Positions 59,901 to 60,817 of a stretch of DNA of 64,000 nucleotides are shown here, in pieces (position 1 is the stretch's first letter; the number at the start of each line of letters is the position of its first letter). The stretch comes from Agapetus fuscipes (taxonomy: Eukaryota; Arthropoda; Insecta; Trichoptera; Glossosomatidae). The DNA lies in the NCBI GenBank assembly GCA_951799405.1, contig CATOGX010000043.1, positions 1 to 64,000 of the forward strand. The letters are read 5' to 3'. The notes under the pieces are model-generated. The model searched no databases, was not told the origin of the DNA, and worked only from the letters and a program-made list of their open reading frames with translations. Position numbers and translations under genes: made by a program.

Positions 59901-60817
59901 CCTAGAAACTGATTATAAAGAGGCATTGTATTTCATTTATGGTACACAAATTGGCTCAGGTATTTTTTATGCTGATCGATGTGTAAAACTGACCAATGAC
60001 TCTCTGGAAAAGAACACATGACATTAATAACTTACAAAGGAGATTACAGAATCGCTCATATTTTCAAAATAAGAGCTTCGTCCATCAATCACGAGCAATA
60101 ACATAATATTTAGTTGTCTATACTGTGTGACTTGCAGAACAGAGTCGAGGTACATGTTCTGTTCGGTCGACTGACTTTCTCCAAAACATACTCCGACAAA
60201 AGTCTCTCACAGACAATGACAAAATGTTAATCACTGAGATAAAAAATGAGAATCAAAACAATGGTAAGCAAGTCACTTAGAATGGACACTTCCTCCTTAT
60301 ACTCATGACCATCGATGAACATATTTCAAAAGGAAAAACGTAAAGGATTTCACTCACGCCAATATCCCGCTCATGTGAAAGATCTCAGCATTCAGGTAGG
60401 CCAGGTAGGCCATCACGAAAATGAAGATGGGCTCGATGACCCTCACTTGGTTGGTGAATCGCGTCACCAGGCCAGTGGCGAAGCCCCACAGGACGCCGAT
60501 GACAGTTCCGCCCACGGCCACCACGAAGAAGGAGGCCAGGCCGGCCAGCAGGTCCGTGTAGATGATGTTAGCCGGGCCCATCTCGGAGTAGGCCTCGAAC
60601 ATGTGGTACAGCACCACGGTGACGGCGTCGTTGAGCAGCGACTCCCCGAACACCACGATGTACAGGATCTCGTTCACGTGGATCTCCTCGAACACGGCCA
60701 GCACGGCCACGGGGTCCACGGCGGAGATGAGCGCGGCGAACAGGAACATGTCCAGGATGGGCATCTCCTCGGGCGGACCGAAGATGCCGGCCTGGGCGCA
60801 GGCCCACAGGGAGCCTC
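11797..60817 (-). CDS. Nhe2: Na+/H+ exchanger, plasma-membrane SLC9A/NHE family; 3' 14 exons, 5' end outside window
   Basis: Joined exons 60817-60358, 47212-46995, 46636-46553, 43452-43244, 39302-39022, 38762-38624, 30587-30447, 29334-29265, 24852-24748, 20445-20242, 16605-16549, 14593-14417, 12848-12524 and 11980-11797 give one open frame of 884 codons plus stop, with GT/AG introns and matching phases throughout. NHE hallmarks in order: AVDPVAV (residues 33-39 of the visible chain), GESLLND (58-64, the ion-binding Asn-Asp), GGLRGAV (254-260, with the conserved Arg), IQGITIKPL (293-301), then a basic amphipathic stretch near 343-363 where calcineurin-B-homologous protein binds in this family. 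The family exchanges extracellular Na+ for cytosolic H+ and controls pH and volume. The tail (about 325-884) becomes Ser/Pro/Gly-rich, suited to phosphorylation and scaffolding. The symbol follows Drosophila Nhe2; orthology to one paralogue is inference. Introns are dense with repeats, and three carry minisatellites built from exon edges. Confidence 0.93.
12150..12312 (+). repeat. PLE-related palindromic relic (family I), copy 1
   Basis: Contains CTGAAGA (12213-12219) followed by 'agcccatcgcagacat' and 'gaacaaagcgtccgg', then 'aagctccagctccgga' and the end 'ggcaacagatcccag'. Matches 18240-18430 and shares its end with 27755-27843. In copy 2 the same place reads CTGAAGA...GAAACGT, a hammerhead-like layout; here the second box is degraded. 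Confidence 0.55.
12524..12848 (-). CDS. Nhe2: NHE visible exon 13: Ser/Gly/Pro-rich distal tail
   Basis: 325 nt, residues 716-823. Begins [20 protein letters not shown], then a low-complexity Gly/Pro/Ser stretch ([17 protein letters not shown]) and [12 protein letters not shown] near the end. Probably disordered and phosphorylated (FRRESS and TRRGSM fit basophilic kinase sites; inference). Acceptor ACCAG at 12853-12849 after a pyrimidine-rich run, donor GTAACT at 12523-12518. High GC content marks the exon clearly. Confidence 0.88.
13143..13398. repeat. MITE family G, copy 1
   Basis: 256 bp with long inverted ends: 'cgcacgcttaatcataaag' then 'agcaataactc' at the left, 'gagttattgctc' then 'tttatgattaagtgtacg' at the right. 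A second copy lies at 33426-33682 with a nearly identical interior. The open frame at 13205-13519 is an accident of this element. Flanks (13080-13140 and 13400-13450) are also partly complementary, suggesting nesting in another fold-back repeat. Confidence 0.85.
13400..14416. other. Intron 12 remainder, nothing recognised
   Basis: AT-rich intronic DNA between MITE G and exon 12. I see no coding potential, array or named element. Confidence 0.4.
14417..14593 (-). CDS. Nhe2: NHE visible exon 12: tail exon
   Basis: 177 nt (59 codons, cassette-compatible), residues 657-715. Includes [31 protein letters not shown] and [17 protein letters not shown]. Acceptor TTGCAG at 14599-14594, donor GTAGGC at 14416-14411. 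Codons are G/C-ending. No named domain, but the YNSPSNTF stretch and the proline-directed Ser/Thr sites resemble exchanger tails. Confidence 0.86.
14664..14730 (+). repeat. SINE family B, 3'-end fragment
   Basis: 'cccttgaggtgtgctatgc' and 'aacagcgcttttcaaaataa' match the family B 3' end (CTCTTGAGGTGTGATTC... then CACCAAATAAATCATCC). Confidence 0.65.
14800..15110 (+). mobile_element. Non-LTR retrotransposon reverse transcriptase, C-terminal fragment
   Basis: Plus-strand translation reads [20 protein letters not shown], then [17 protein letters not shown] and, after a stop near 14997, [18 protein letters not shown] and [16 protein letters not shown] and GRPRKVW are hallmarks of the C-terminal tail of arthropod non-LTR reverse transcriptases. 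The end 'ctctggccacccctagcgg' recurs near 54990 and 61350 (minus), so this element type is repeated. Internal stop shows decay. Confidence 0.8.
15120..15400 (-). repeat. SINE family B copy
   Basis: Starts at the left with 'gatgatttatttggtgagcg' and runs through the body to a degraded tRNA-like head near 15350-15400 (B box as 'atatcaaacccacg' in + orientation). It sits directly beside the reverse transcriptase fragment. Confidence 0.8.
15401..16548. other. Intron 11 remainder
   Basis: No gene. 15410-15470 contains 'cgaccacggcaacagattcc', an end of the palindromic family I. The rest is AT-rich with no recognised element. Confidence 0.4.
16549..16605 (-). CDS. Nhe2: NHE visible exon 11: micro-exon with acidic cluster
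   Basis: 57 nt, residues 638-656: [19 protein letters not shown]. Too short to find by length alone; supported by the acceptor TTTCAG just upstream, donor GTAAAC at 16548-16543, continuous phase with exons 10 and 12, and a good acidic tail sequence. Its length is a multiple of three and it starts and ends in the same phase, so skipping would not shift the frame. Confidence 0.82.
17279..17537 (-). repeat. Repeat family A, full copy with (ATCTA)n tail
   Basis: The minus-oriented copy ends at the left in a run of 'atcta' units (17279-17300), the tail of the family, followed by 'agttgcaagg' and all signature blocks up to 'tataagtcaaggaacac'. A clear example of the tail type. Confidence 0.85.
17590..17830 (+). 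mobile_element. Non-LTR reverse transcriptase C-terminal remnant
   Basis: Nucleotide similarity to 57392-57640: both share 'actccaggat', 'gtcttggatggt'-like, 'ggaggattat' and 'ggccctgag' in the same order. Here the frame is broken repeatedly, so identity rests on the better preserved copy. Confidence 0.6.
18240..18430 (+). repeat. PLE-related palindromic relic (family I), copy 2, with two hammerhead-like motifs
   Basis: Head-to-head arms 'tcgaagctggagcttacag' (18307-18325) and 'acagaagcctcagcttcga' (18397-18415). Plus strand: CTGAAGA (18363-18369), 'aggccattgtagatatagta', GAAACGTAC. Minus strand: GATGAGCATCATCATAGACA then TGAAACGTCTGT. Both read toward the outside. Ends with 'aacagatcccagg' shared with copy 1. 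Confidence 0.55.
18431..20241. other. Intron 10 (3' part), no recognised gene
   Basis: An 87-codon minus open frame at 18838-19101 ([20 protein letters not shown] inside) has protein-like composition, but no motif I know and no flanking support. 19785-19860 contains a degraded SINE family C piece ('acaggtaagaagtcggcgtt'). Otherwise AT-rich. Confidence 0.4.
20242..20445 (-). CDS. Nhe2: NHE visible exon 10: Ser/Arg-rich tail exon
   Basis: 204 nt, residues 570-637. Contains [40 protein letters not shown] and [15 protein letters not shown]. Several Ser-Pro and Arg-x-x-Ser contexts suggest phosphorylation, an inference. GC-rich codons stand out from the flanking AT-rich intron. Acceptor CCAG at 20449-20446, donor GTACTA at 20241-20236; the donor is non-consensus after GTA, so the exact 3' edge is slightly less certain, although the phase is correct. 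Confidence 0.85.
20536..20695 (+). repeat. Interspersed repeat family E copy
   Basis: 'gaatttagatggcagctaaa' followed by 'gcagggcgctattatg' and 'ttttagcaattcagataac'. The same order recurs at 23858-24040, with partial copies at 23027-23110 and 23530-23650. No coding capacity; class unknown. Confidence 0.7.
20696..22083. other. Intron 9 segment, nothing recognised
   Basis: AT-rich intronic DNA. No array, tRNA-like region or coding motif seen. Confidence 0.4.
22084..22187 (+). repeat. 20-bp minisatellite, about 5 copies
   Basis: Unit 'ttactgtgagctgcctgtct' repeated with essentially no variation, so the array is young or homogenised. Followed at 22325-22400 by a plus-oriented fragment of the SINE family C 3' domain ('acatgcgacctctgcaggga'). 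Confidence 0.95.
22440..22560 (-). repeat. tRNA-like SINE remnant (family B-like)
   Basis: 'ctgtaaggatggatggatct' and, further on, 'gaaccactagaccgcgacag' match the body and the A-box end of family B in minus orientation, strongly diverged. 22560-23026 holds nothing recognised. Confidence 0.45.
23145..23345 (+). repeat. SINE family F (tRNA-like) copy 1
   Basis: Contains GGTTCGAATCCCGCGACG (23220-23237), a perfect B-box core, with an A-box-like 'tggccgcggggatca' 45 bp before. The body 'gaccctggttcaacagatg' and the end 'ggttggtggattgcattcct' recur at 46700-46965. It is flanked by 'ctgaaacgtagtttt' (about 23135) and its inverse 'aactacgtttcag' (23378), so it may sit inside a small inverted-repeat element. 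Confidence 0.7.
23858..24040 (+). repeat. Repeat family E copy 2
   Basis: 'tgaatttagatgacagctaa' then 'agcaggacgctattgtg', 'ctcaacaaaaatacat' and 'ttttagcaattcagctaac', in the same order as 20536-20695. Partial members at 23027-23110 and 23530-23650 cluster in the same 1 kb. Confidence 0.7.
24056..24290 (+). repeat. 21-bp minisatellite, 11 copies
   Basis: Unit 'ttttcccccactctatagat' plus one base, perfectly repeated. Because 21 is a multiple of three, the array stays open on both strands (FPPLYRY repeats on plus, YRVGENI repeats on minus), so open frames of 99 and 81 codons arise by chance. Confidence 0.97.
24291..24747. other. Intron 9 remainder before exon 9 donor
   Basis: AT-rich with short 'cacaaacacaaac' simple repeats near 24575-24600. 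Nothing else seen. Confidence 0.4.
24748..24852 (-). CDS. Nhe2: NHE visible exon 9: acidic tail exon
   Basis: 105 nt, residues 535-569: [20 protein letters not shown] then [15 protein letters not shown]. Acidic and probably unstructured. Acceptor TTTTCAG before 24852, donor GTGAGT at 24747-24742. The donor base splits a Cys codon with the next exon; frame and phase both fit. Confidence 0.86.
25604..25758 (+). pseudogene. piggyBac transposase N-terminal remnant
   Basis: Starts [20 protein letters not shown] and continues with an Asp/Glu/Ser-rich run ([12 protein letters not shown]), the acidic N terminus typical of PGBD transposases. The frame runs into the family A repeat at about 25759 and stops at 25861. 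A 5' UTR intron is suggested by GTAAGT at 25511 and TCTCTCTAG ending at 25600, just before the start codon. DDE-type catalytic region absent. Confidence 0.65.
25759..25979 (+). repeat. Repeat family A copy inside the piggyBac frame
   Basis: Starts 'catactgtaaa', so 5'-truncated, and contains 'tgccacccctgcttcaagg' and ends with 'cttagatttagatttag'. It interrupts the transposase frame, dating family A activity after the piggyBac insertion. Confidence 0.8.
26212..26778. mobile_element. PLE-end palindrome with four hammerhead-like motifs
   Basis: Two nested palindromes: 26264-26352 and a large one centred near 26542 whose arms (26409-26541 and 26543-26675) are almost perfectly complementary, extended by outer arms 26214-26260 and 26680-26727. 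Candidate 9-bp target duplication 'tatagaaat' (26203-26211 and 26779-26787). The motifs CTGATGA-hairpin-GAAAACG occur at 26304-26264 (minus), 26314-26352 (plus, as CTGATTA), 26540-26505 (minus) and 26545-26579 (plus). No protein remains. Confidence 0.75.
26994..27754. other. Intron 8 segment, nothing recognised
   Basis: AT-rich, no gene or array. Open frames here lack motifs or splice support. Confidence 0.4.
27755..27843. repeat. Perfect 29-bp-arm palindrome, family I related
   Basis: Left arm 27755-27783 and right arm 27815-27843 are exact inverted complements, beginning 'ggagtgatgttttccggga' and ending with its inverse, around a 31-nt loop containing 'gaagctccaactccagctc'. The arm motif 'ggatctgttgccg' and the loop motif match the ends of the two family I copies. 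Confidence 0.9.
27844..28540. other. Intron 8 segment
   Basis: AT-rich. No gene or named repeat, apart from 'gcgtaagtccgggggtatta', a short echo of 'aatatcccgttttacgcaaa' at 27916, forming a loose inverted pair (27914-28132). Confidence 0.4.
28541..29147 (+). repeat. 29-bp minisatellite, about 21 copies
   Basis: Unit 'taggattattggggcgctac' followed by 'tgtactgat'. Variants at three positions (attatt/attagt/gttagt, tgtact/tatact/tgaact, gatt/aata) are shared by blocks of neighbouring copies, showing block-wise expansion. Lies 118 bp downstream of exon 8's donor; the unit does not resemble the exon. Confidence 0.97.
29265..29334 (-). CDS. Nhe2: NHE visible exon 8: small polar tail exon
   Basis: 70 nt, residues 512-534: [20 protein letters not shown] followed by FTH. 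Short, polar, no recognised domain. The acceptor has a good pyrimidine tract (TTTCAG at 29340-29335); donor GTAAAA at 29264-29259. Phase agrees with both neighbours (one-base G carried to the next exon). A 29-bp minisatellite begins about 120 bp downstream. Confidence 0.86.
29468..29600 (-). repeat. SINE family B fragment
   Basis: 'gctgcaaagctggatgaacc' and 'cggcgaaaagcatatttgg' match the family B body; the tRNA head and tail are missing or degraded. Confidence 0.6.
29877..30165 (-). repeat. SINE family B, near-complete
   Basis: Minus orientation: head with GGCCCGTAGTCTAATCG (A box) near 30163, B box 'gggttcaattcc' near 30105, body, then the end 'caccaaataaatcatctt' at 29880 followed by a TAA-rich tail ('ataataataac', 29862-29872). 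Confidence 0.85.
30447..30587 (-). CDS. Nhe2: NHE visible exon 7: basic His/Arg-rich tail segment
   Basis: 141 nt, exactly 47 codons (residues 465-511), phase 0 at both ends, so it could be skipped without a frameshift. Reads [20 protein letters not shown] and ends in a basic cluster, [12 protein letters not shown]. The RRLSYSRH sequence matches the Arg-Arg-x-Ser type of kinase site, which is inference. Acceptor ACAG at 30591-30588, donor GTAAGA at 30446-30441. Confidence 0.9.
30792..31111 (-). repeat. SINE family C (tRNA-derived), full copy
   Basis: The minus-strand head reads CGATAGCTCAGGTGGTAGAG (A box) and GGTTCGAATCCCACCGAGG (B box), a near-intact tRNA fold (about 31111-31037). The body includes AAGGTTTACTCAGCCTTCAC, and the 3' domain holds a CCCCTTCGGGG hairpin and ends TGTGTAGCTTAGTTGC. 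Copies: 58673-58981, 42851-43073, 33903-34172 and fragments. Confidence 0.9.
31822..31997. repeat. MITE family K, complete
   Basis: 176 bp with long inverted ends: left 'ccagggctggaagtctcat' then 'gaccacggtaattct'; right 'agaattaccgtggtgatgag' then 'acttccagccctgg'. Interior contains 'ttcacttgcggccatcttgg'. A partial copy lies at 43585-43706. Ends in CAGGG, compatible with a hAT origin, but I find no clean 8-bp duplication. Confidence 0.85.
32016..32185. repeat. Second fold-back element adjacent to MITE K
   Basis: 'aataaaacatggcggcacat' (about 32044) pairs with 'caccgccatgttttatt' (about 32133), and 'catatctatt' with 'aatagatatg' outside it; 'gctgatc/gatcagc' lies inside. About 170 bp, non-coding. 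Confidence 0.75.
32589..32661 (+). repeat. 24-bp tandem repeat, 3 copies
   Basis: Unit 'caattattattatctgcca' followed by 'ttga(a)', perfectly repeated. Confidence 0.9.
33050..33356 (-). repeat. SINE family B, full copy with (TAA)n tail
   Basis: Left end is the tail 'aataataataatattagg', then 'ttatttggtgagcgctg'; the right end is the tRNA head with B box (minus, 'ggttgtgagttcaaatc') and A box 'tagttcagtggttaacac'. One of the best copies. Confidence 0.87.
33426..33682. repeat. MITE family G, copy 2
   Basis: Same inverted ends as 13143-13398 ('cgcacgtttaataataaag' / 'ttattattaagcgtgcg') and the same interior ('cagacaaccagtacaacttg'). The two copies are about 90 percent alike by eye, suggesting fairly recent spread. 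Confidence 0.87.
33903..34172 (-). repeat. SINE family C, diverged copy
   Basis: Retains 'gtgcaacttcttgccgcatt', 'ggctgagtaaaccttgctgg' and 'caaatcatttccgacaccct', but the tRNA head is eroded ('atcaaccctag...'-like). Older than 30792-31111. Confidence 0.75.
34173..36464. other. Intron 6 segment, mostly featureless
   Basis: AT-rich. 34668-34805 is a fold-back repeat ('gagatgaatatatgaaaaca' with an inverted partner 'atacaagtatttatctcatc') related to 10690-10800. A 22-bp duplication 'aaaatacctagctcctgatg' occurs near 35026 and 35047. No gene seen. Confidence 0.45.
36465..36800 (-). mobile_element. Non-LTR reverse transcriptase C-terminal fragment
   Basis: The minus strand encodes [15 protein letters not shown], then [20 protein letters not shown] and [16 protein letters not shown]. 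KLxYFGxxMRNEKFxLL followed by a basic Arg-rich run is the well-known tail of insect non-LTR reverse transcriptases. Same family as 53473-53780. Truncated upstream; no conserved YADD segment present. Confidence 0.75.
37337..37488. mobile_element. PLE-end palindrome with hammerhead-like pair
   Basis: Outer arms 'ttacggcgattatattatta' (37337) and 'cttaatatactcgccgtaa' (about 37466-37484). Plus motif: CTGAGGA (37435-37441), hairpin GCAAAC/GTTTGC, GAAACTGGTCGAGG. Minus motif: CTGAGGA (37399-37393), TTCAAAGG..TTTGC, degraded second box. Layout matches the other PLE loci; no protein. Confidence 0.6.
37489..38623. other. Intron 6 remainder
   Basis: AT-rich. Nothing recognised before the exon 6 donor. 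Confidence 0.4.
38624..38762 (-). CDS. Nhe2: NHE visible exon 6: tail segment
   Basis: 139 nt, residues 418-464: [20 protein letters not shown], then [20 protein letters not shown] and CKPYRR. This acidic and helical stretch occurs in the regulatory tail of NHE2/3/5-like proteins. Acceptor GCAG at 38766-38763, donor GTGAGC at 38623-38618. Ends in phase 0. Confidence 0.9.
38889..39003 (+). repeat. Repeat family A, 3' half, next to exon 5
   Basis: 'catttgtaagcgcgaactta' and 'cttgcaacttagattatag' plus 'atagatag' tail. Its end lies only about 18 bp from the donor of exon 5, so it forms the start of the intron. Confidence 0.8.
39022..39302 (-). CDS. Nhe2: NHE visible exon 5: membrane-proximal tail, CHP-binding region
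   Basis: 281 nt, residues 325-417. Contains [19 protein letters not shown] (about 344-362), an amphipathic basic stretch that in characterised NHE proteins binds calcineurin-B-homologous proteins needed for stability and activity. It is followed by an acidic/helical section and Asn/Thr-rich sequence ending in NFNG. Acceptor CTAG at 39306-39303 after a pyrimidine-rich run; donor GTATTC at 39021-39016. The last two bases split a Ser codon with the next exon. Confidence 0.92.
39449..39642 (+). repeat. 12-bp minisatellite, about 16 copies
   Basis: Unit 'agacctgtgact' with a few 'gag'/'atct' variants. Twelve is a multiple of three, so it stays open in both directions. Joins directly to the pyrimidine-rich satellite that follows. 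Confidence 0.95.
39643..41100 (+). repeat. Pyrimidine-rich 19-bp satellite with 263-bp higher-order repeat
   Basis: About 1.46 kb of degenerate units like 'ctacgctccctatcttcct'. A longer block beginning 'tattttcctctatgctccct' occurs at 39781 and again at 40044, giving a 263-bp higher-order period. The plus strand is strongly C/T biased. A 437-codon open frame over this and the preceding array has only the repeated [13 protein letters not shown] peptides and no gene support. Confidence 0.93.
41101..41896. other. Intron 4 segment
   Basis: AT-rich. Contains a G-rich 'ggggaggtggagggggaggg' tract at 41207-41226. No gene recognised. Confidence 0.4.
41897..42215 (+). repeat. 41-bp minisatellite, about 8 copies
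   Basis: Unit 'acacgggcagtcaaagagtg' followed by 'aagttagaacagtcagtgaaa'. Copies differ at single bases (gggg/gggc, aaa/gaa); last copy truncated. No similarity to any exon seen. Confidence 0.97.
42216..42850. other. Intron 4 segment with PLE-tail-like trace
   Basis: 'aacgaattttcactgtatta' at about 42278 resembles the motif 'atgaattttcacagtgttaa' next to the PLE palindrome at 26734 and again 23411, probably a PLE 3' tail remnant. Nothing else recognised. Confidence 0.4.
42851..43073 (-). repeat. SINE family C, 3'-truncated copy
   Basis: tRNA head intact on the minus strand (TCAATAGCTCAGTTGGTACA; GGTTCGAATCCCACCGAGG), body present, but the 3' domain after 'ccacttcagttgaagtg' is missing. Ends about 70 bp from the 3' edge of the exon 4 region. 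Confidence 0.85.
43244..43452 (-). CDS. Nhe2: NHE visible exon 4: GGLRGAV helix to start of cytoplasmic tail
   Basis: 209 nt, residues 255-324. Begins with the [12 protein letters not shown] helix whose Arg257 is invariant in NHE exchangers, then [23 protein letters not shown], the last membrane span, and then basic sequence opening the tail ([13 protein letters not shown]). Acceptor CAG at 43455-43453; donor GTAACG at 43243-43238, a weaker but acceptable 5' site. Ends in phase 0 at an Arg codon. Confidence 0.94.
43475..43706 (+). repeat. Family A 3' half followed by partial MITE K
   Basis: 43475-43592 is family A ('cacatgcggcatgtacaagc' to 'gattagattagattt'). 43593-43706 is the right two-thirds of MITE K ('gctgttcacttgcggccatc' to 'gacttccagccctgg'). 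The family A copy starts 20-25 bp from the acceptor of exon 4, within the intron. Confidence 0.8.
43755..43855 (+). repeat. SINE family B, 3' part
   Basis: 'gcgacgaccaagctcgcaga' to 'aataaatcatcctaatatta' with a TTA tail. 43856-44100 contains a GC-rich block with an Arg-rich open frame ([18 protein letters not shown]) of unknown origin. Confidence 0.75.
44180..44262 (-). repeat. SINE family B, tRNA-head fragment
   Basis: Minus B box 'agtgggtttgattccttgc' and A box 'taaagtctagtagttacag'. Ends where MITE D begins. Confidence 0.65.
44266..44516. repeat. MITE family D, copy 1
   Basis: About 250 bp; inverted ends 'tatcgctaccttaaaggtaa' / 'ttacccttaaggtggcgata', then 'aactgaataagtg' / 'cacttattcagtt'. 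Flanked by TA on both sides, compatible with a Tc1/mariner-type target. Copies: 52709-52952, 55150-55409, 62004-62241, and an end fragment at 57206-57230. Confidence 0.87.
44517..44919. other. Intron 3 segment, nothing recognised
   Basis: AT-rich intronic DNA without array or coding motif. Confidence 0.4.
44920..45072 (-). repeat. Repeat family A, cut off by the 62-bp array
   Basis: Starts 'ctaagttacaaagataaatt' and proceeds to 'ctacgacttttgccga', where it stops exactly at the first minisatellite unit. The family A piece normally continues 'ccttccctgaagcagg', so array growth or deletion removed the rest. Confidence 0.75.
45066..46552 (-). repeat. 62-bp minisatellite made of exon 3 end plus 5' splice site, about 24 copies
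   Basis: Each unit on the minus strand holds 37 nt of exon 3 coding sequence ([13 protein letters not shown]), the donor GGAG|GTGAGT, and 25 nt of intron ending 'caactaag'. Units are nearly identical; all show the GT donor (one has GTAAGT). Variants CTC/CTG in the Leu codon and a V-to-F change (GTC to TTC) mark subtypes; two linked variants recur about 744 bp apart (near 45347-45407 and 46088-46152), so 12-unit blocks were duplicated. The array is adjacent to the true exon. Confidence 0.97.
46553..46636 (-). CDS. Nhe2: NHE visible exon 3: short linker exon ending in SYGG
   Basis: 84 nt, residues 227-254: [27 protein letters not shown]. Corresponds to the cytoplasmic loop before the GGLRG helix in NHE proteins. 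Acceptor is a good pyrimidine tract ending CAG at 46639-46637; donor GTGAGT at 46552-46547. The last 37 nt and the donor are the repeated unit of the 62-bp array that follows downstream. Phase joins G|GT Gly to the next exon. Confidence 0.93.
46700..46965 (+). repeat. SINE family F copy 2
   Basis: 'gcaagttcgagtcccgtcg' is the B-box region, followed by 'tttgaccctggttcagcaga' and an end 'ggttggtgaattgcatccct', as in 23145-23345. Located in intron 2 just before exon 2's donor. Confidence 0.7.
46995..47212 (-). CDS. Nhe2: NHE visible exon 2: central membrane segments
   Basis: 218 nt, residues 154-226. Reads [20 protein letters not shown], then the family-typical [22 protein letters not shown] and a hydrophobic [17 protein letters not shown] helix. 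Splits Ala with the preceding exon and Gly with the next. Acceptor AG at 47214-47213, donor GTGAGC at 46994-46989. The 5' end of this exon and its acceptor form the core of the minisatellite that begins immediately upstream, and a diverged second copy of its start lies at 49505-49562. Confidence 0.94.
47180..49495 (-). repeat. 130-bp composite minisatellite made of 3' splice site plus exon 2 start, about 17 copies
   Basis: The unit has two related parts on the minus strand. Part A (78 bp) holds 'gttgtccccag' acceptor followed by about 36 nt of exon 2 (GATGACGTTCTGCGGC to AACTACGTG) and 'ttagttgctgtccagtaatg'. Part B (52 bp) is the same with a deletion inside the exon part. A-B pairs alternate; in two places A follows A (near 47760 and 48240). 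All A copies keep the acceptor AG. The first copy is the true exon start at 47212. Confidence 0.97.
49505..49562 (-). pseudogene. Diverged, truncated duplicate of exon 2
   Basis: Minus strand: acceptor 'ctactgtttccctcag' (to 49563) followed by CATCACACTCTGTGCTTTCA and AAGAACTACGTTGAAG. In the exchanger frame it reads [18 protein letters not shown] then stop, against [18 protein letters not shown] in exon 2. Similarity is at amino-acid level, with silent and replacement changes, so it is an old exon duplication, not an array unit. It stops after 18 residues where the minisatellite begins. Confidence 0.7.
49563..51108. other. Intron 1 segment, mostly featureless
   Basis: AT-rich. 50448-50546 is a partial family A copy ('gagtaagcgcgaacttataa'). 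'gaaggctgagtaaacctaat' at 50369 is a SINE C trace. No coding region seen. Confidence 0.45.
51110..52135 (+). repeat. Four tandem copies of repeat family A, 263-bp period
   Basis: The 'caacttagatt' end recurs at 51321, 51584, 51847 and 52112, spaced 263, 263 and 265 bp. Copies 2-4 also share the non-A linker 'aacaaaataatttccttgac', so three arose by unequal duplication of repeat plus linker, not by independent insertion. Confidence 0.9.
52425..52645 (-). repeat. Repeat family A, inverted copy
   Basis: Minus orientation: 'gcagacacgtataagtttgc', 'aaacccaaatcgcaaatgaa', 'gaccctccctgaagcaggag', 'ccaacctataatttaag'. Opposite orientation to the four tandem copies 300 bp away, forming a potential large hairpin. 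Confidence 0.8.
52709..52952. repeat. MITE family D, copy 2
   Basis: Left end 'tatcgataccctaaaaatta' (degraded), right end 'ttacctttaaggtggcgata'. Interior 'ttaagttaacatgggtttct' matches the other copies. Confidence 0.83.
53291..53472 (-). repeat. Repeat family A copy abutting a reverse transcriptase fragment
   Basis: 'acatgtcgcatgtggaactt' and 'ccctgcaactcttgccgacc' present; stops at 'gtgaaacagggattcaac', where the reverse transcriptase piece begins. 52953-53290 holds nothing recognised. Confidence 0.8.
53473..53780 (+). mobile_element. Non-LTR reverse transcriptase C-terminal fragment
   Basis: Plus strand: [67 protein letters not shown]. Matches the insect RT tail pattern RKLxxFGHxxxNEKYxLLxLIxQGKI followed by GRRRxSWLxNLR. 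Same lineage as 36465-36800; no YADD core; ends at a stop after DFQ. Confidence 0.85.
53781..54780. other. Intron 1 segment, nothing recognised
   Basis: AT-rich DNA with short unsupported open frames. Confidence 0.4.
54781..55148 (-). repeat. Repeat family A split by an insertion
   Basis: 54781-54906 is the 3' half and 55028-55148 the 5' half of one minus-oriented family A copy. The 121 bp between them contain 'gccattccgctaggggtggc', the same sequence that ends the reverse transcriptase fragment at 15080-15110, so a non-LTR 3' end probably landed inside. Confidence 0.7.
55150..55409. repeat. MITE family D, copy 3
   Basis: Ends 'atatcgacaccttaatggta' and 'ttacctttaaggtgacgata', interior 'ttgagaaatcgtggattaaa' and 'aaacccatgtcagtttaat'. 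The interior is inverted relative to copy 1. Confidence 0.87.
55410..56017. other. Intron 1 segment
   Basis: No gene. 'gatattgtgaagattcattt' (55991) resembles the PLE tail beside 9470, leading into the palindrome that follows. Confidence 0.4.
56018..56223. mobile_element. PLE-end palindrome, degraded hammerhead-like motif
   Basis: Left arm (56018-56082) runs 'aataatgtaaaaataaaaca' to 'cttcgagcgctttag'; right arm (56165-56223) 'aaagcgctcaaggaaataaa' to 'gtgtttttacattattaa'. Plus strand in the right half: TTGATTATGATGTGATAACA then TGAAAGCGCTC, a CTGATGA-hairpin-GAAA layout with changes. Same architecture as 26212-26778. Confidence 0.55.
56325..56525 (+). repeat. Repeat family A, strongly diverged copy
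   Basis: 'gtttcaaggaaaggcggcaa' and 'tctgcaacttaggttacag' keep the family order, with a mutated centre ('cacctgcagcatgtttaggt'). Confidence 0.6.
56526..57391. other. Intron 1 segment
   Basis: No gene recognised. 'cgtcaccttaaggtcataat' at 57206 is an isolated MITE D end. Confidence 0.4.
57392..57640 (+). mobile_element. Non-LTR reverse transcriptase C-terminal fragment
   Basis: Plus strand: [51 protein letters not shown], later [11 protein letters not shown]. RLxWAGHxxR and GRPRxRWxDN are diagnostic of RT tails of Jockey/RTE-like elements. The frame runs to 57766 but loses similarity after about 57640. Related, more decayed copy at 17590-17830. Confidence 0.85.
58063..58305 (+). repeat. SINE family B, plus-oriented copy with intact tRNA boxes
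   Basis: GGTCCGTAGTCCAGTGGCAA (A box) and GGGTTCGAATCCCGGCG (B box) 45 bp apart, then 'cgctaggttgaaaaattcat', 'gaccggtcactgaaggtcc' and 'cagcaactgggtcttgcttg'. The clearest tRNA-like head of the family. Confidence 0.88.
58306..58672. other. Moderately GC-rich intron segment
   Basis: 58590-58660 contains 'cctcgccccgcccaag' and similar. No gene or named element. Confidence 0.35.
58673..58981 (-). repeat. SINE family C, second full copy
   Basis: Begins at the left with 'gcaactgagctacacatata' and contains 'ttatccccgaaggggtcgca'. The tRNA head has a damaged B box ('gggcttgagttctgccg'). Small deletion after 'tcaagtgggggtctgg'. Confidence 0.88.
58982..60357. other. Intron 1 segment before the exon 1 donor
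   Basis: AT-rich; no gene, array or recognised element. Open frames lack splice support and known motifs. Confidence 0.4.
60358..60817 (-). CDS. Nhe2: NHE visible exon 1: membrane core with ion-binding motif
   Basis: 460 nt, visible residues 1-153, entered after a one-base split Gly codon. Starts [11 protein letters not shown], continues with [13 protein letters not shown] and [15 protein letters not shown], then two further hydrophobic spans, and ends at HMSGILA. Glu59, Asn63 and Asp64 correspond to the carboxylates and Asn needed for cation translocation in NHE proteins. The acceptor is AG at 60819-60818 with a short pyrimidine run; the donor is GTGAGT at 60357-60352. Directly upstream the exon's first 37-40 nt and the acceptor are repeated four more times (60818-61100), so the true acceptor is chosen by exon length and homology. 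Third codon positions are rich in G/C, unlike the flanking DNA. Confidence 0.94.
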